Shown: positions 12,026 through 23,813, counted from the first letter of the stretch. The stretch is 64,000 nt of DNA from Agarophyton chilense (GCA_030374765.1 JARGXX010000004.1:558001-622000); one strand, 5' to 3'. A program made the numbers and translations. The notes: generated from the letters alone by a model not told the origin.

Positions 12026-13966
12026 ATGGAACGACCTAAAAGGAATACGCGTGGTGCGAGCGTCCCGCCAATCCATAAAGGTCCTAAAGGAGCTCCATCG
12101 ACTCAACCGATTCTGGAAAACCCCGAGGAGCTGCTCTGGCACCCTCGGGACAAAACCGTAAAGGGACATGGTCCGCCGCCTATGGCAACGGAACCTCAAA
12201 GGGAATTACCAAATGAGGTTGCAGCGGAGGAGCTATGGCCTCAGCTCGAAGAGCGAGCGAAAGCGCTCATCACCCTCGCGGTCAAGGATGCATTAACCTT
12301 AAAGGAGAAGTCGGATATCCGGATGGTTCCGCCCTCAATGGACGTCGATGCATTTACCCGTATTGTGGTTGACCGAGCAGCTCAAGAGCTATCGGACAGG
12401 ATACCTGAAATGGTGAAACAGTATCTCTTTACAGATGCTATGGAGCATGTTTACCGTGCTGTGCAGGACCTTTGGGTTTCCGAGGGATTCGCAGAATCCC
12501 GACGTACACCGGTGAACATCGCAAAGCGCACACCACAAGGGTTCCAAACGGGTCATTCCACCCATTGCAAACACTTACCTACTGATAGTGAGTACCTACA
12601 AGTTCCAAGGCAGATTCAAGAGGTCCCGGGGAAGGTAGATTCTCAAGACATTCCGCTGCCACCAATTACTGGTTCCGTTCAAAAGGATACCCATGGAGGT
12701 GGTCCCAAGGACGATTCGTCTGACTCGTTGGATGAGCGACGAAGAAACCAAAAAGGAAAGCAGCGGAGGACGAAGAGGGGAAAGAGTCGAGAGGATGATT
12801 CAGACCCCGACTCGTCAGAATCCAGTTCCGATACGACTCCATCGTCGGATGATGACCGTAAAGGTAAGAAGAAGAAGAAAACGAACAGGTCAACGAAGAA
12901 GTCATCGAAAAAGAACCGAAAGGGTAAAAAGCGATACAATGAGTCGCCCGACTCTGAGTCGGACACCGAAATAGACCTGGAGGTGCACCAACCCTTGAAC
13001 GATATGTTCACCAAAGCGGTTGACTACAAGACTTATCGGTTGATCAACAAGTCTTCTGAATACACCCAAGGGGTGGCTCAGAAGATTAATAAGCACCACA
13101 AGAAGCTCAGATTCCAAATGGGTGACACAAACTTCACAGGTACGGATCCTATTGCGATAATTGAGTTTCTACAGAAGTTCAAGCTTGCATGTGACCAAAA
13201 TGGGTTTTCCGAGGGCGCTTCGATGTGGCTGTTTCAGTTTTACCTTAAAGGACAAGCATACTACTTGCTGCAGGGTAGGCTCCGCGGCAAGACCTCAGCG
13301 ATGGATGAGGATGGCACAGAGATGTTGGAGTTATACCCAGAAGTGGTCAATTTCCTTTTGGAATCATATGCCACCGATGACGTTATCCAAGAGGCTTATT
13401 CGGAAGTCCTCGCCTACCTTCAAAGGTCTGGGCCAACCAAATCGGAGTTTTCGCTCGCGCTGTGGAATCTGGCAGCCCGCTCTGGTAATGTGTTCACTAC
13501 CTCTCGGTTTAAGTCGCTATTTGCCGACAATGTCGACAAAGCGATCCGTTCCAAGGTACGCAATTACCTGGCCACTAACCGAAAGGTAGACTACAATGGG
13601 CTGGCTCGATACTCCCAGGGCCTTGGAGGTACCCTTCGGCTGGGAAAGAGACCAGCCATGCCTCCAACCTCGAAGGATAAACCGAAAAGGTCAGTCTTGG
13701 AAATTGAAAACACAACAACCTCAGAGGGTAGCTCGCGCATCGAAGTACCTACAGGAACCGCTATCCACTTGGTAGCGACCCAGGGGCGGTTCTCGAAACC
13801 TTCAACGGTAGGAAATTGGTCGTCAGCGCGTACACCAAACTCAGTACAATCGGCGCCAAGTGCGATGAGCTCGCAGAGGATGCAGGGAGCGAGCTCTTAT
13901 AACTCGCCACCCACCTCCTACGCCACTGCTCCTACCAACCAGGTTTCGAAGCCCCCTCAATGGTAA
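12026..13966 (+). CDS. Gyp-B gag, intact frame
   Basis: Structural polyprotein of about 646 residues, starting at ATG 12026 (MERPKRNTRG). The frame is open a further 24 codons upstream but has no ATG there. Order: Pro-rich N terminus; helical region with EELWPQLEERAKAL (shared with Gyp-C); long Lys/Arg/Ser/Asp tract (about 12720-12970); capsid-like core with YKTYRLINKSSEY, FTGTDPIAIIEFLQKF and LARYSQGLGG; Ser/Thr-rich tail. The zinc knuckle is not in this frame. It is in the next ORF, whose ATG overlaps the gag stop as ATGGTAA (13960-13966). This is the best-preserved gag in the window. Confidence 0.88.
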   Translation: MERPKRNTRGASVPPIHKGPKGAPSTQPILENPEELLWHPRDKTVKGHGPPPMATEPQRELPNEVAAEELWPQLEERAKALITLAVKDALTLKEKSDIRMVPPSMDVDAFTRIVVDRAAQELSDRIPEMVKQYLFTDAMEHVYRAVQDLWVSEGFAESRRTPVNIAKRTPQGFQTGHSTHCKHLPTDSEYLQVPRQIQEVPGKVDSQDIPLPPITGSVQKDTHGGGPKDDSSDSLDERRRNQKGKQRRTKRGKSREDDSDPDSSESSSDTTPSSDDDRKGKKKKKTNRSTKKSSKKNRKGKKRYNESPDSESDTEIDLEVHQPLNDMFTKAVDYKTYRLINKSSEYTQGVAQKINKHHKKLRFQMGDTNFTGTDPIAIIEFLQKFKLACDQNGFSEGASMWLFQFYLKGQAYYLLQGRLRGKTSAMDEDGTEMLELYPEVVNFLLESYATDDVIQEAYSEVLAYLQRSGPTKSEFSLALWNLAARSGNVFTTSRFKSLFADNVDKAIRSKVRNYLATNRKVDYNGLARYSQGLGGTLRLGKRPAMPPTSKDKPKRSVLEIENTTTSEGSSRIEVPTGTAIHLVATQGRFSKPSTVGNWSSARTPNSVQSAPSAMSSQRMQGASSYNSPPTSYATAPTNQVSKPPQW

Positions 13967-14214
13967 CGCGAGACCCCCAAACTGGAGGCCTCGTTTGCTG
14001 GTTTTGTCTCGCGACAGACCATTTGGCAAACAATTGCGCTAACTTACCTCCCGGGATGAGAGACCAGTTGATTCAGGCTCGCATGCAGAATCACCAACGC
14101 CTCTATGGTTCTTCAACGCAAGCACCAAATAGGTTCCAACCCCGTACACCGGTACAGGTCAATACCATCGAGGAAACACCAAACTTGGACTCCACCCCTC
14201 CCGTACAGGAGTGA
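13960..14214 (+). CDS. Gyp-B nucleocapsid-like zinc-knuckle ORF
   Basis: 84 residues in the -1 frame relative to gag. It holds one CCHC knuckle, CWFCLATDHLANNC (CX2CX4HX4C), expected to bind element RNA during packaging. The start ATG overlaps the gag stop (ATGGTAA), so it could be made by -1 frameshifting or by termination-reinitiation. It ends at 14214, just before the protease frame, which is again -1. Confidence 0.75.
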   Translation: MVTRDPQTGGLVCWFCLATDHLANNCANLPPGMRDQLIQARMQNHQRLYGSSTQAPNRFQPRTPVQVNTIEETPNLDSTPPVQE

Positions 14215-14225
14215 AACACCGAGCA

Positions 14226-17200
14226 ATGGGCGTAATGGCCGAACCCAGCTTGCAATCGGAAGGCCAATCGATACCCAGAACCTTGAAGGTGGAAGAGAAC
14301 ACGTCACAACCAGTTCCGGTTTGTCATATGAAGTACAACAACTATAAAGTACGTGCTTCAATGTGTTTCTCTCATCGCCTTGCGGTTCCGGTCACCTGCT
14401 TGTTGGATACGGGGGCCGGCCCAAACATGCTGAACTCCCGCGTCATACCTGAGGCGGTACTTCGGAACTTGAGCCAACCTCCCGACAACAACCCGCTGGT
14501 GGACGCAAATGAGCGCCCATTAAACCTTCGAGGTATGCTCACCACTGTGGTGCAGCTCGGACACCCCAAGGTAAGAATGTAATTCTTTGATGTCGACCGT
14601 TTACCGACAGACTGCCTACTAGGTACGAACTTCATTGACAGACATGTCAAAGCAATCCTTCCTGGTTCCCATACCGTCGCCCTACGTCACGGGGGACGAA
14701 TTGCCATTCTAGGTAATACGGAAACCAAACGGGGATGGTTCATCAAACCGAAGAAGAGGATATCCAACGAAACGGTCTCCAACAAAGTGCGCATTACCCA
14801 ACAGGTTGTTATCCCGCCAACGCACCAAATATTGTTACCGGTGTCGTGTGCGACCCCGGGGCTGGTCATACTACAAAACCATCCGAGGATAGGACATCGA
14901 CACCTCACCTTGATGGCCAACGGGATTGTCGACAACATCCCAAATCAACCCTTTAAGGTGTGTCTCAGCAACTTCAGCAGTCATGACGTGAAGTTGCCGA
15001 AAAATACCAATGTTGGCATCGCACTACCGGCACCACAAGGGGTCTTCACCGTAGCTCACACTGATCTCGGCGAGGTCGCCCTCGATAAGGAAGGGGGGTG
15101 CGCAAATGCGTCCACAACCACAAAGGTATCGATAAATACCAACTTGGAAGCGAAAGTAACTGATAAGGCATCGGTAGACAAAGAAAAGAAACCGGACCCT
15201 GAGAGGCAATTGCAAGATACAGTCCAGATCGGTGAAGATAACGGCGAACTGCGGGGCCGTATTCTCGACCTTCTGGAGGAGTTTGAAACTATGTGGTCAG
15301 GCCATCTGGGCCAAATTAAGGCCACACATCATCGCATCGAGCTCCTCCCTGACTCGAAGCCGATTTACCAGCAACCATACCGAGCAGGTCCGAAGGCGAG
15401 AGAGATAGAACTCAAAGAAGTGGAGCGAATGCTCCAAGAAGGGGTAATTGAACCAGCCAATTCAGATTGGGCTAGTCCCGTGGTTCTGGTTCAAAAGAAA
15501 GAGGATAACCGTATGAGGTTCTGTGTGGACTACAGGAGGCTCAATAGCTTGACCATCAGGGATTCGTACCCAATACCTAGAATGGATGAGTGCATCGACT
15601 CCTTGGGAGATGCGCAGATATTTACCACGTTGGATGCCAATTGTGGTTATTGGCAGGTACCTATAGGTGAGAAAGATCGAGACAAACCGACCTTCACGTG
15701 CCATGCAGGTCTGTTTCACTTCACGCGGATGCCATTCGGGTTGCGCAATGCTCCAGCCACCTTTCAAAGGGCGCTGGACATCATCCTTTCGAAGTTTAAT
15801 TGGACAACCGCCTTGGTATACATCGATGATGTGATCATCTATTACAGATCGGTAGAAGAGCATTTTGCACACGTACGCACCGTACTAACCCTCCTAGCTG
15901 AGGCGGGGGTGACGCTGAAGCTACGCAAATGCGTCTTCTTTACCAGAACAGTTGAATACCTGGGACACACCATAGGCCCTGGTACCCTAGAGGTTGCGCC
16001 AAGCAACATTAGAGCCGTACAGGAGGTCAAGTTGCCACGATCCCAGACAGACCTACGATCCTTTATAGGTTTATGTAACGTCTATCGTCGCTTCGTGAAG
16101 GGATTCGCGAAAATAGCGGCTCCTCTCAACAAGAAGCTCCAGAAAGTTGAACCTGAACGGTTTGAGAATCTATCGAACGAAGAAATGGACACCTTTGAGG
16201 AATTGAAACGAGCGCTGTTGTCGCCGCCAATCTTAGCGTTACCGAAAACAGGTCTACCATACACGCTGGATACAGATCCATCCCATGCCCAAATTGGTTG
16301 TTGTCTCATGCAGGAGCAGCACAACGGAGACAAATTACCTATAGGATACCGAAGCCGCGCTATGAATGAGGCGGAGCAGAACTGCACGGTAACCGAGAAG
16401 GAATGTCTAGCAGTAGTGTGGAGCATGTTGATGCTCCGTCCATACCTGTATGGTGAGCGCTTTACGTTGCGCACGGACCACGACGCCTTAAGGTGAATCC
16501 TTGGACTCGTACATGCGTCTGGTAGACTTTCCCGTGAGAGGTTGAGAATGTCGGAGTTTGAATACGACGTACAGTACCGTCCAGGTATCAAACATAACAT
16601 AGCTGACGCTATGTCACGCTTAAACACCTCAGGGTTAGAGACAGAACCGGTGAACGATGATATCCCTTGCTTTTTGGTTTCATCAAACCAAAATGAAACC
16701 GGCGAACACCTAGAAGGATGTTGGGACTTCTCTGAAGAAGTTGCCTTGCGGAACACCGACATGGCAACGCAGATACTGACCCTAGAGGAAACGAACGTCA
16801 TGCCCGTAGTCCGAGAGGAATTTCTACGAAATCAGGCCCAGGATGCGTACTGCAGAACCCTGGCTGACCAAATTGGTTTCAAAGGATCACCGTTCGATGT
16901 GGACCACAATGGGTACATCGTGAGAAGGTCAACCTTGGATGGTAGCCTTCAAAAGGTAGTTCTGAAGGCACTGCGCCCGTGAGTCTTGTATCTCGCGCAC
17001 TACCCGCGACTATCGGGATACCCCGGTGCCACCAGGATGTATTACACCTTGAGGCGACAGTTCCATTGGCCTCATATGGCCCATGATATCTATACCTTTG
17101 TAGGTCAATGCGAATCTTGTGTTCGTACCCGCGGTGGTATTCCAAAGCATCGAAAGTACCTCAAGCTGTTTCTAGCAGCGGATCCGCTGGAGTTTGTTGC

Positions 17201-18521
17201 GATAGACCCTCTAGGACCACTTCCCAAAACCAAGAATGGGTATCAGCACATTTTAGTGATCACCTACAGGTTCTCGAAGCTCACGAGAGCGATACCTTTA
17301 AAGGAGACGAAGTCAACCACGCTGGCGATCGCGTTACTCAACAATTGGGTCTACCCGTACGGTGCACCACTGTACCTACTTACCAATAATGGTTCAAACT
17401 TGTCATCGAAGTTCTTCGAAGCAGTCTGTAACCTCTTGGATATCAAGCACTATTTCAATACTGCCTACCACCCGCAGACGACCGAACAGGTCAAGCGCTT
17501 TAACCACACTTTGGTATCGAGGCCACGACACTATACTGAAGAGCACCAAACTGGGTGGGATGAGCTGATGCAACCACTCACCTACTCCTATAACCTTCAG
17601 GTACACCGGTCAACGCATACTACTCCCTTTGATTTGGTTCTTTCGCGACACCCCCCAGGTATTGTAGTGCAGGGAGATCATACCACCAGCACTGCAACTG
17701 GCGCACTGACCCCTGCCCAGGTCAAGCGGAATACCCTTGTGAGGTTGAGGAGGGCTCTCAAACATGCAGAGAGCCGCCTCACTGCAGCCCAAAAGCCGTA
17801 CAAGGCAGACTACGACCGTAGGGTAACCAAAGTGGTCTCTGTATCTTCGGGACAATCTGTCTACATAGACAACCCACCTTCAGGTAAGAGACCACGACCG
17901 GGTGATGAAGCAGACGATGAAGCTATTGAAAGAGATATCAATTCGAAGCTTCTACCCAAATCAGTGAGACCTTATAAGGTATTGAATGCATCAGACCACA
18001 CCGTTACGGTTGAACAAGATGTAATACCGAATACGATACCAATTGACCGTATTACAGTAGCACCTGAAACGGTTCAACATCGCATTGAGGCAGGCACCTC
18101 AGCCCGAGAGCCCAAAGCTGTAGCTCTGCGCACTCGACCCTCGGAGGACCCAACGCCAATCGAGGGGAACGATGACCGTGAACGTGATGATCCAGATTAC
18201 AAACCTCTAACAGGGACGGAAATTAAACCCCAAACGGTAACAGCGGGAGCTCCCGACCCGGCTCCCACACACGAAGCTTCCAACTCCGAGCATATGAACC
18301 CTCGATGTAGCGTTCCCACGAAAGATCAGGACCAAACCACAGAGGAAATTCCAGTTGACCGTCTGGTGGGCCACACGCGAACCTACAATGGTCTGAAATA
18401 CACTGTCAGGGGGTACGGCTGGGGCCCAAAAGGGGACACCCTCGAACCCCCAGCCGCAATACCCCCACACTTCCGTATTAGGTAATGGCGCCGTCGCAAG
18501 GAGCCGATGCCTGCAGACGGC
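14226..18521 (+). pseudogene. Gyp-B pol: protease, RT, RNase H, integrase, chromodomain
   Basis: One reading frame with stops at about 14580, 16494 (TGA at the Trp of DHDALRW), 16981 (TGA at a likely Arg) and 18483 (TAA at a Tyr of the chromodomain tail). Domains: protease LLDTGAGPNML (about 14403); RT with FCVDYRRLN and catalytic YIDD (about 15820); RNase H with TLDTDPSHAQ; zinc-binding H2C2 region with CESCVRTR, where the second His is Tyr (SGYPG); integrase core near 17185-17520. The integrase first Asp (VAID) is present, but the second Asp is Asn (LLTNNG) and the catalytic Glu is Lys (QVKRFN). A degenerate chromodomain lies at about 18355-18500. RT looks intact and integrase looks dead. 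Confidence 0.9.
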
Positions 18522-18684
18522 TAACCTTAGACCTTCGTGGTACTCAGGCCTAAGAAAGGGGATGAAAAGACGTCGCTTTCCGGAGAAGGTGGACGCATAT
18601 GCGTGCCAGATTACCTACAAGGGAGGACACGAAAGAACAACCAAATGGAAAAGTAGAGGAGACAAGAAGAGACAACAATTTACT

Positions 18685-19430
18685 TTAAGAAGGACCTGTC
18701 GGTTTAGGAGCAATGGAATCAGGAGGACCCGTGTTATTGATTACCCACGGAAAACTTGCAGAAATGCTAGGAGCCATCGACTTAGGAGGTAGCGAAGAAG
18801 CGGTAGCCCCGCCACTGGGGAGAGGAGTCGAAACCAAGAGAGGATGAACGAAAGCAACCGCCGGAGCAGGTTGCAAAACCGCAGGGTTCAAGTTAGCACC
18901 TAGAGGGGGGTCCGTCAAAGAATCAGATGGCGCAGCAGCAGAGACTCTTGCCAGATTGGCAACCTGACCGGTGGCCAGTTGGTACATGTCTAACTGGAAG
19001 TGATTCTGGAACTCACCAAGTTGGTTCAGGGCCTTCACGTATTGCGCATGGCGCGGCACCAAACCTTCAAGGAGCGTTAATGCAGCAACCACGGAGGTAG
19101 GCCCAGCCCTCTGAAAGTTGGTGACACAAGACTGGCGAATTCGAGCCAGCAAACCGACCACGGCCGGAGAAGCCATCATAGGTTGAGGCGGAGGACGAGC
19201 AATACCCGCCAACAGAGGTCGAACCGGACCAGCAACACGCGAGGAGCTCGGTTGAGTAGGGGTCACACGCGTAGGGATAGGCGACTTACGACCTTGAGGT
19301 AACGGCTTGGACGGAAATGTACCAGCAGAACGACGAAGCGGGACAGCACGCGCAGGGACCTAGGACGGAACTGAAGTTTGGGTAACCGGGAAGGGGGAGA
19401 TACCAACTTGGTTAGACAGGGGGCTATGCG
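18685..19430 (-). CDS. Gyp-B antisense ORF between pol and 3' LTR
   Basis: Function unknown. From 19266 to the stop at 18685 the minus strand is open for 194 codons. The same frame extends upstream with one TAG near 19360 and no clear ATG. The protein is Pro/Ser/Ala-rich at both ends, with a helical middle (LGEFQNHFQLDMYQLATGQV) that resembles in pattern the end of the Gyp-C antisense ORF. It has no signal peptide or membrane segment, so it does not look like an envelope protein. Its position and orientation match the antisense ORFs of Gyp-C, D and E. Confidence 0.5.
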
Positions 19431-19703
19431 GAAGAAGAATCGAAAGCAAGCAGGGCCACTACCGAAAAGGTGTCCGCGCGCTCGCTAGTTACACTGCATC
19501 GCCTTCATGTCAGTCCCTACCTGAATGGTTGTCGCTCAATTCGTGCGCCGACGTCGTCGCGTGCCCTCCCCAACCGATACTGGCACCGAGTTCTGAACCT
19601 CAAGGGATTGCACGTCGTGCACAAACACCATTCAGATGTCTGCGTCCCTGTCGTTCGCTACAACTCCATGGTTTGATGGAAGGGGACACGGAGCGTGCCT
19701 CAC

Positions 19704-19719
19704 GGGTAGGAAGGGGGTC
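19704..19719 (+). other. Polypurine tract of Gyp-B
   Basis: GGGTAGGAAGGGGGTC directly before the 3' LTR; probable primer site for plus-strand DNA synthesis. Confidence 0.7.
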
Positions 19720-20353
19720 TGTCGTATAGTGGCGAAAGGGCTGACCTTTGAGGTTGTCAATATACTGCACTGACCCTGAAAATGATGGGTGCGAAGGATC
19801 ATCGGCCATGCAGCTCCGGGCGAGCTTTCATATAGGTGTTGTCAGCCACGTGTAATGTTGACATGTACCTTCTGGTTGAGTAATTTTTAGTACTTGTAAG
19901 TGTAACTATATTTATTTTAGTACAGTAGTGGAGTGGCCACCTGGCACTGTAGCCAGTGCTGGCCAGGTCTCTGACACTAGGTCAGAGACCGTGCCTTGCT
20001 GGCACCTCCCGGGTGATCTGGAGAGTGCAGTCCACTGCATATAGGGAACTGCAGCTCCCCCATCCTAATCTGATAAAGACAAGCCCCACTTTGGTCACGA
20101 CTATACCTTTTGGTTCATCGTTTCTGAACTACCACACAGGCTTTCCCGCGCGTCGACGCCTACCATCGTTAACCTACAAGGTATAGGCTAGTTGCCCCGC
20201 CGTTTGCCCCTGCGGATTTTCACGGTGCCCTGTCACCATCGAGTTTTATTACGTCTACCATCTAAGGTTGAGCGTCAACACGCTCCCTGCGGTTGAACGT
20301 CACTACGCTCCGGAGACAAGACAGTAGCATACCCCAGAGGTGATTGTACGACA
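19720..20353 (+). repeat. 3' LTR of Gyp-B
   Basis: 634 bp, the same length as the 5' LTR and bounded by TGTCGTA...TACGACA. It is followed at once by Harbinger coding sequence. Confidence 0.95.
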
Positions 20354-20960
20354 AGAGAAAAAAGAAACGCTCTTTCCAATTGTTTGGGGTTCATAAACAG
20401 CACAGTCATCGCTATAGCACCTCCAGGCGTAGATGCAGTTCAGCTTGTAATGTATAACGGACTTGAACGAAAGCATGCGTTGAAGTTCCAAGCCTTTAAT
20501 ACTCCTGATGGCCTGATCTTAAATGCACATGGGCCAATCGAGGCCCCTAGAGATGACTGGGTCGTTTATTTGACCATGGGAATAGAGAAAGGGTTGGTAG
20601 ATGAGTTTTTTTTAAATAAAAAGACGTACTGTATCTATAGAGACGTAGAATATAGGACAAGGGCGTTCTTAGAATTCTCATTTCAGAGTTATTTTCTGAC
20701 AGCGGCTCAGAGAACAATTAATAAGCCCATGTCGAGCGTTTGGATAATGGTTGAGTGGGTCTCGAAGTAGGTCAAGGTTTACTGGATAGAAATAAACTTC
20801 AGGAGGAAACGAAGAATCAACCAAAGCCCATTTTGGTTTGTGTAATCCGCAACAATGGTGCTAAAGAACCTCAGAAATTGCCTCTATTCTAGCCAGACAT
20901 CGAATTTTTTTGGGTGCGCAAATCTTTCTTTCTATCTCTACATCTTTACAAGAAAGATTG
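20354..20960 (+). pseudogene. PIF/Harbinger transposase, C-terminal half
   Basis: DDE-type transposase fragment. It opens with NCLGFINSTVIAIAPPG, where active enzymes have GFIDGT, so the first catalytic Asp is Asn. It continues through YNGLERKHALKFQ, NTPDGLILNAHGPIE and MSSVWIMVEWVSK, then a stop at about 20770. The same frame goes on with VKVYWIEINFRRKRRI and LKNLRNCLYSSQTSNFFGC, typical of the Harbinger C terminus. It lies directly against the Gyp-B 3' LTR; the matching N-terminal half is at 10331-10630 on the minus strand. Confidence 0.75.
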
Positions 20961-21049
20961 AAACAACGATTGTCTCCGATGCGGAGAGCCTTCGAGAGGC
21001 GTTAGCAAACTCTACACGGGAGCTCGTCAGCGCATAGAGCGAGCCGAAG

Positions 21050-21492
21050 TGTGAAGGAGCGATGATAACGTTTGAGCCCTGTAAGCCGCAGAGCCCTGAG
21101 GTATCTTACAGGCGACACGTGGACGGGACGACCTCAGGTGGACTCATGTATGTTATTGATTTTTTTTAGTTAGTGTAATAGATTAGCATTACAATGCCAG
21201 TGAGATCTCAGCGCCTCGCCAGTACTATTTACTTGGCTCGAGTGACGCTTCTCTCTTAGAGTAAGGTAGGCATCGTAAGGGTACTAAATAACCTTTGGTA
21301 TATTAGTTCCACCGTTTGGTCTTCAAGCCATCGTTTCCGTAGCTCCAACCTGTAGGAATACGCAGTAAACGCCAGCCCATTGCACCAAATACTCTGGGAG
21401 TGCCGCCGTCAAGGATTCGAACCTTAGGACCCGCTCTACAACTCTACCACCGGTCGAGACCCGTACGCTGACCCAACAGGCATTGCGTTACC
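21050..21492 (+). repeat. 5' LTR of Gyp-C
   Basis: 443 bp starting TGTGAAGGAGCGATGATA. The final ACA of the 3' copy is ACC here. It contains tRNA-like A-box and B-box matches on the minus strand (about 21407-21455). Confidence 0.88.
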
Positions 21493-21495
21493 TTT

Positions 21496-21513
21496 TGGTC
21501 TCCCGACTTAGAA
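21496..21513 (+). other. Primer binding site of Gyp-C
   Basis: TGGTCTCCCGACTTAGAA, three bases after the LTR and identical to the sites of Gyp-D and Gyp-E. Confidence 0.85.
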
Positions 21514-21526
21514 ACCTTTGGAATAA

Positions 21527-23813
21527 TTGAACGGACCACTGGAACGAATAATTATACGGATTCTAACCTTTGGAATAGTTACCCAATGGTCCAGAAGTAG
21601 AGAAGCAACCGCCATTACGAATACAGGAAACACACCCAACCGACCCGACCATAGGACTCCCACGGCAGGAACAGGTGCTACTGCAACGCCGACGATGTGG
21701 CCTGACCCTCAGGTTAATACCGCTAGCGACCGCAGGAGCATGAGGAGCCAGCCGCAAGGAGTACTGACCCCCCTGGATAACCCTGGAAGGACTGGCTGAG
21801 AACCCACGGTGGCAGCGCGTCTACGAGAACGCCTCACCAGGGCCACCTCTAGGCCAGCGACACCTCAAGGAGAAACCCACCAGAACAAAGGAATGAGAGA
21901 AAACATGTCCGCAGGGCTTGCCGACCATCTCTGGCCCCGTCTCGGTGAGCTCTGCTCAGCCCATGTGGATGCCATTATGAACGTGCGACTCGCTACGGCG
22001 CTCGCAGACCATACGGACTACCTCATCATGCGAATCGTCCCTAAGGTAAGGGAATCTGAATTATTCATAGACTCCCTCCAACAGGCCGTTCAAGGAGCAG
22101 TCACCCGCCAGGCAGGCAATTTGGTACCTAGAACCACTCCACCACAAATTAACCATCCGGTCTCCATATGGCAACCCCCTACCTAACCCCCAGGAGCAGG
22201 AAAACCCCATGATGGGACAATCTAGGAGCAGAAGAGAATCTTCTCGTCTAGATGAGAGACAGGTTGCCCATCAGGAAATTCCAAAGGAAGAACAAGCGAG
22301 GAGCCGAAGAGAAGCTCCGCGTCTAGAAGAGAGACCGCTTTCCCCACCCGACGGATTAAATGAGGTACAGGGACCTCAGGGCTCCATCGGATCTGATAGA
22401 GAGATCGATCCTTTAGGTCTCTACTCCGCTGGAAAGAAAAGAAGCAACCGTAATAGAAAGAAGAAAAGAAGCAACCGTAAGAGAAAGAAGAAAAGAAGTA
22501 GGGAAAGAAGGGACCATTCGGACACGAGTGATTCCGAATCGGCCTGGACCGAAACGACCGACTCGGAAGTGGATGAGGCTGCTGTTCAAGGCCTCAGACC
22601 ACTGACAACCACCAACGAACTTTTCTTTAAGGTTCTAGACTACCGTAATTACCGGCTGGCCGACAGGTCGGCGAAATATTCTGGTTCAGTGGCTTGCAGA
22701 GTCGCCAAATGAGCCAAATGAATGCAACTAACCATTACGGACAAGTTCTCGGGTTTCGATCCCATTGCTGTCCTTGGGTTTCTCAGTTTGTTCCGTACGG
22801 CCTGCGATCAGAACAGTGTCCACGAGGGCACCGCTCTATACATATTCCGATTCTTCCTTACAGGACAGGCGCGGGACCGAGTGGTTTCGAATATATCTGG
22901 CACAACTGACCTCGTGGATGCTCAAGACCGTAAGCTCCTCAGGTCATACCCCCAGGTTGTTCACTACCTCTTGGAAAACTACGCCACAGATGACGTCATA
23001 ATGGATGCCCACCAGGAAGTCATCTCCTATAGGCAGAACTCCAACATGACCGAGTCGGCTTTCGCAGACGACCTATGGAAGAAGGCTTACCGATGTGGAA
23101 ACGTGTTCTCCGGAGGACGGCTTAAACGTCACTTCATCACGGGATTGCTCCCTGCCATTCGGACACATGTGTGCAATTACCACACGGAAAACCGGTAATA
23201 CTCCTTCAGAAGGCTCGTTTCCTACGCCGAGGCCCATGGGAAAACCTACAGGACCTCCAAGCGCTACGCTAATATACCCAGAGGACACGCAACTCCATTG
23301 AGTAAACCCAACCAAGCCCATTTGGTTAGCTCCACGGAGTCGGACATGGATGCATCACTCCATTACGCCAACTTGGGAGATATCCTCACGGTCAATTTCA
23401 GCGCTCCTCCGTCCGGCCCCCTATCATATACATTCCAGGGAATTACAGCGACCACTGGACCACCTACACCCAAGCATTCTCCCTTTCCGCCCCGCAACGA
23501 CGTTTTTGTTCGCTCCCAAACGGCTTGCTTCCTCTGCCTTTCCGTGATCCAACCTTGTAACTGTACGAGTTATCTGCCTGAGGACGCACGTAAAAACCTC
23601 CTAGCCCTAAGTAAAGAGAATTACCGGGTGCGGAGATCCGAAGGAGTGTATAACAGGGCACAGCAAAGAACCACAGGGACCCCTGGAAGCTCACGGTGTG
23701 CCTCGCCTCCGGATACTCCGATCAAGGCCCCACCGGTCCACGCCGTTGTAGACCCTACGGACGACCCCGTGGAAGAATCCTATCCTCAGGAAGAAACGGA
23801 AACCCCATCGTAA
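21527..23813 (+). pseudogene. Gyp-C gag and zinc-knuckle region, multiply broken
   Basis: The N terminus lies in one frame (21527-22186, with a TGA at about 21798) and includes LADHLWPRLGELCSAHV, matching Gyp-B gag. The rest lies in another frame (22209-23813). It has a Lys/Arg tract containing a tandem duplication (KKRSNRNRK / KKRSNRKRK, 22437-22500), the core YRNYRLADRSAKYSG, FSGFDPIAVLGFLSLF and NYATDDVIMDAHQEV. Two TGA codons near 22692 and 22701 sit where Arg is expected, and a TAA lies near 23198. The zinc knuckle is damaged: in CFLCLSVIQPCNC the His is Gln and the spacing is changed. Confidence 0.85.

Larger units (their letters stand above)
11245..20353 (+). mobile_element. Gyp-B: Ty3/gypsy chromodomain LTR retrotransposon
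   Basis: A 9.1 kb element with 634-bp LTRs that differ at roughly 5 percent of positions by eye. Order: LTR, primer binding site, gag, CCHC zinc knuckle, protease, RT-RNase H, integrase, chromodomain, antisense ORF, polypurine tract, LTR. It interrupts a Harbinger transposase. Present flanks (CCCTA and AGAGA) do not match. The right flank AGAGA matches AAAGA (reverse complement of 10331-10335) at 4 of 5. Pol carries at least three internal stops, and the integrase has lost two catalytic residues, so it is not autonomous. Confidence 0.95.

Noticed and set aside
21399..21470. A functional tRNA gene in the Gyp-C LTR
   Set aside because: The spacing between boxes is short, no complete acceptor or anticodon stem forms, and it is repeated inside both LTRs.
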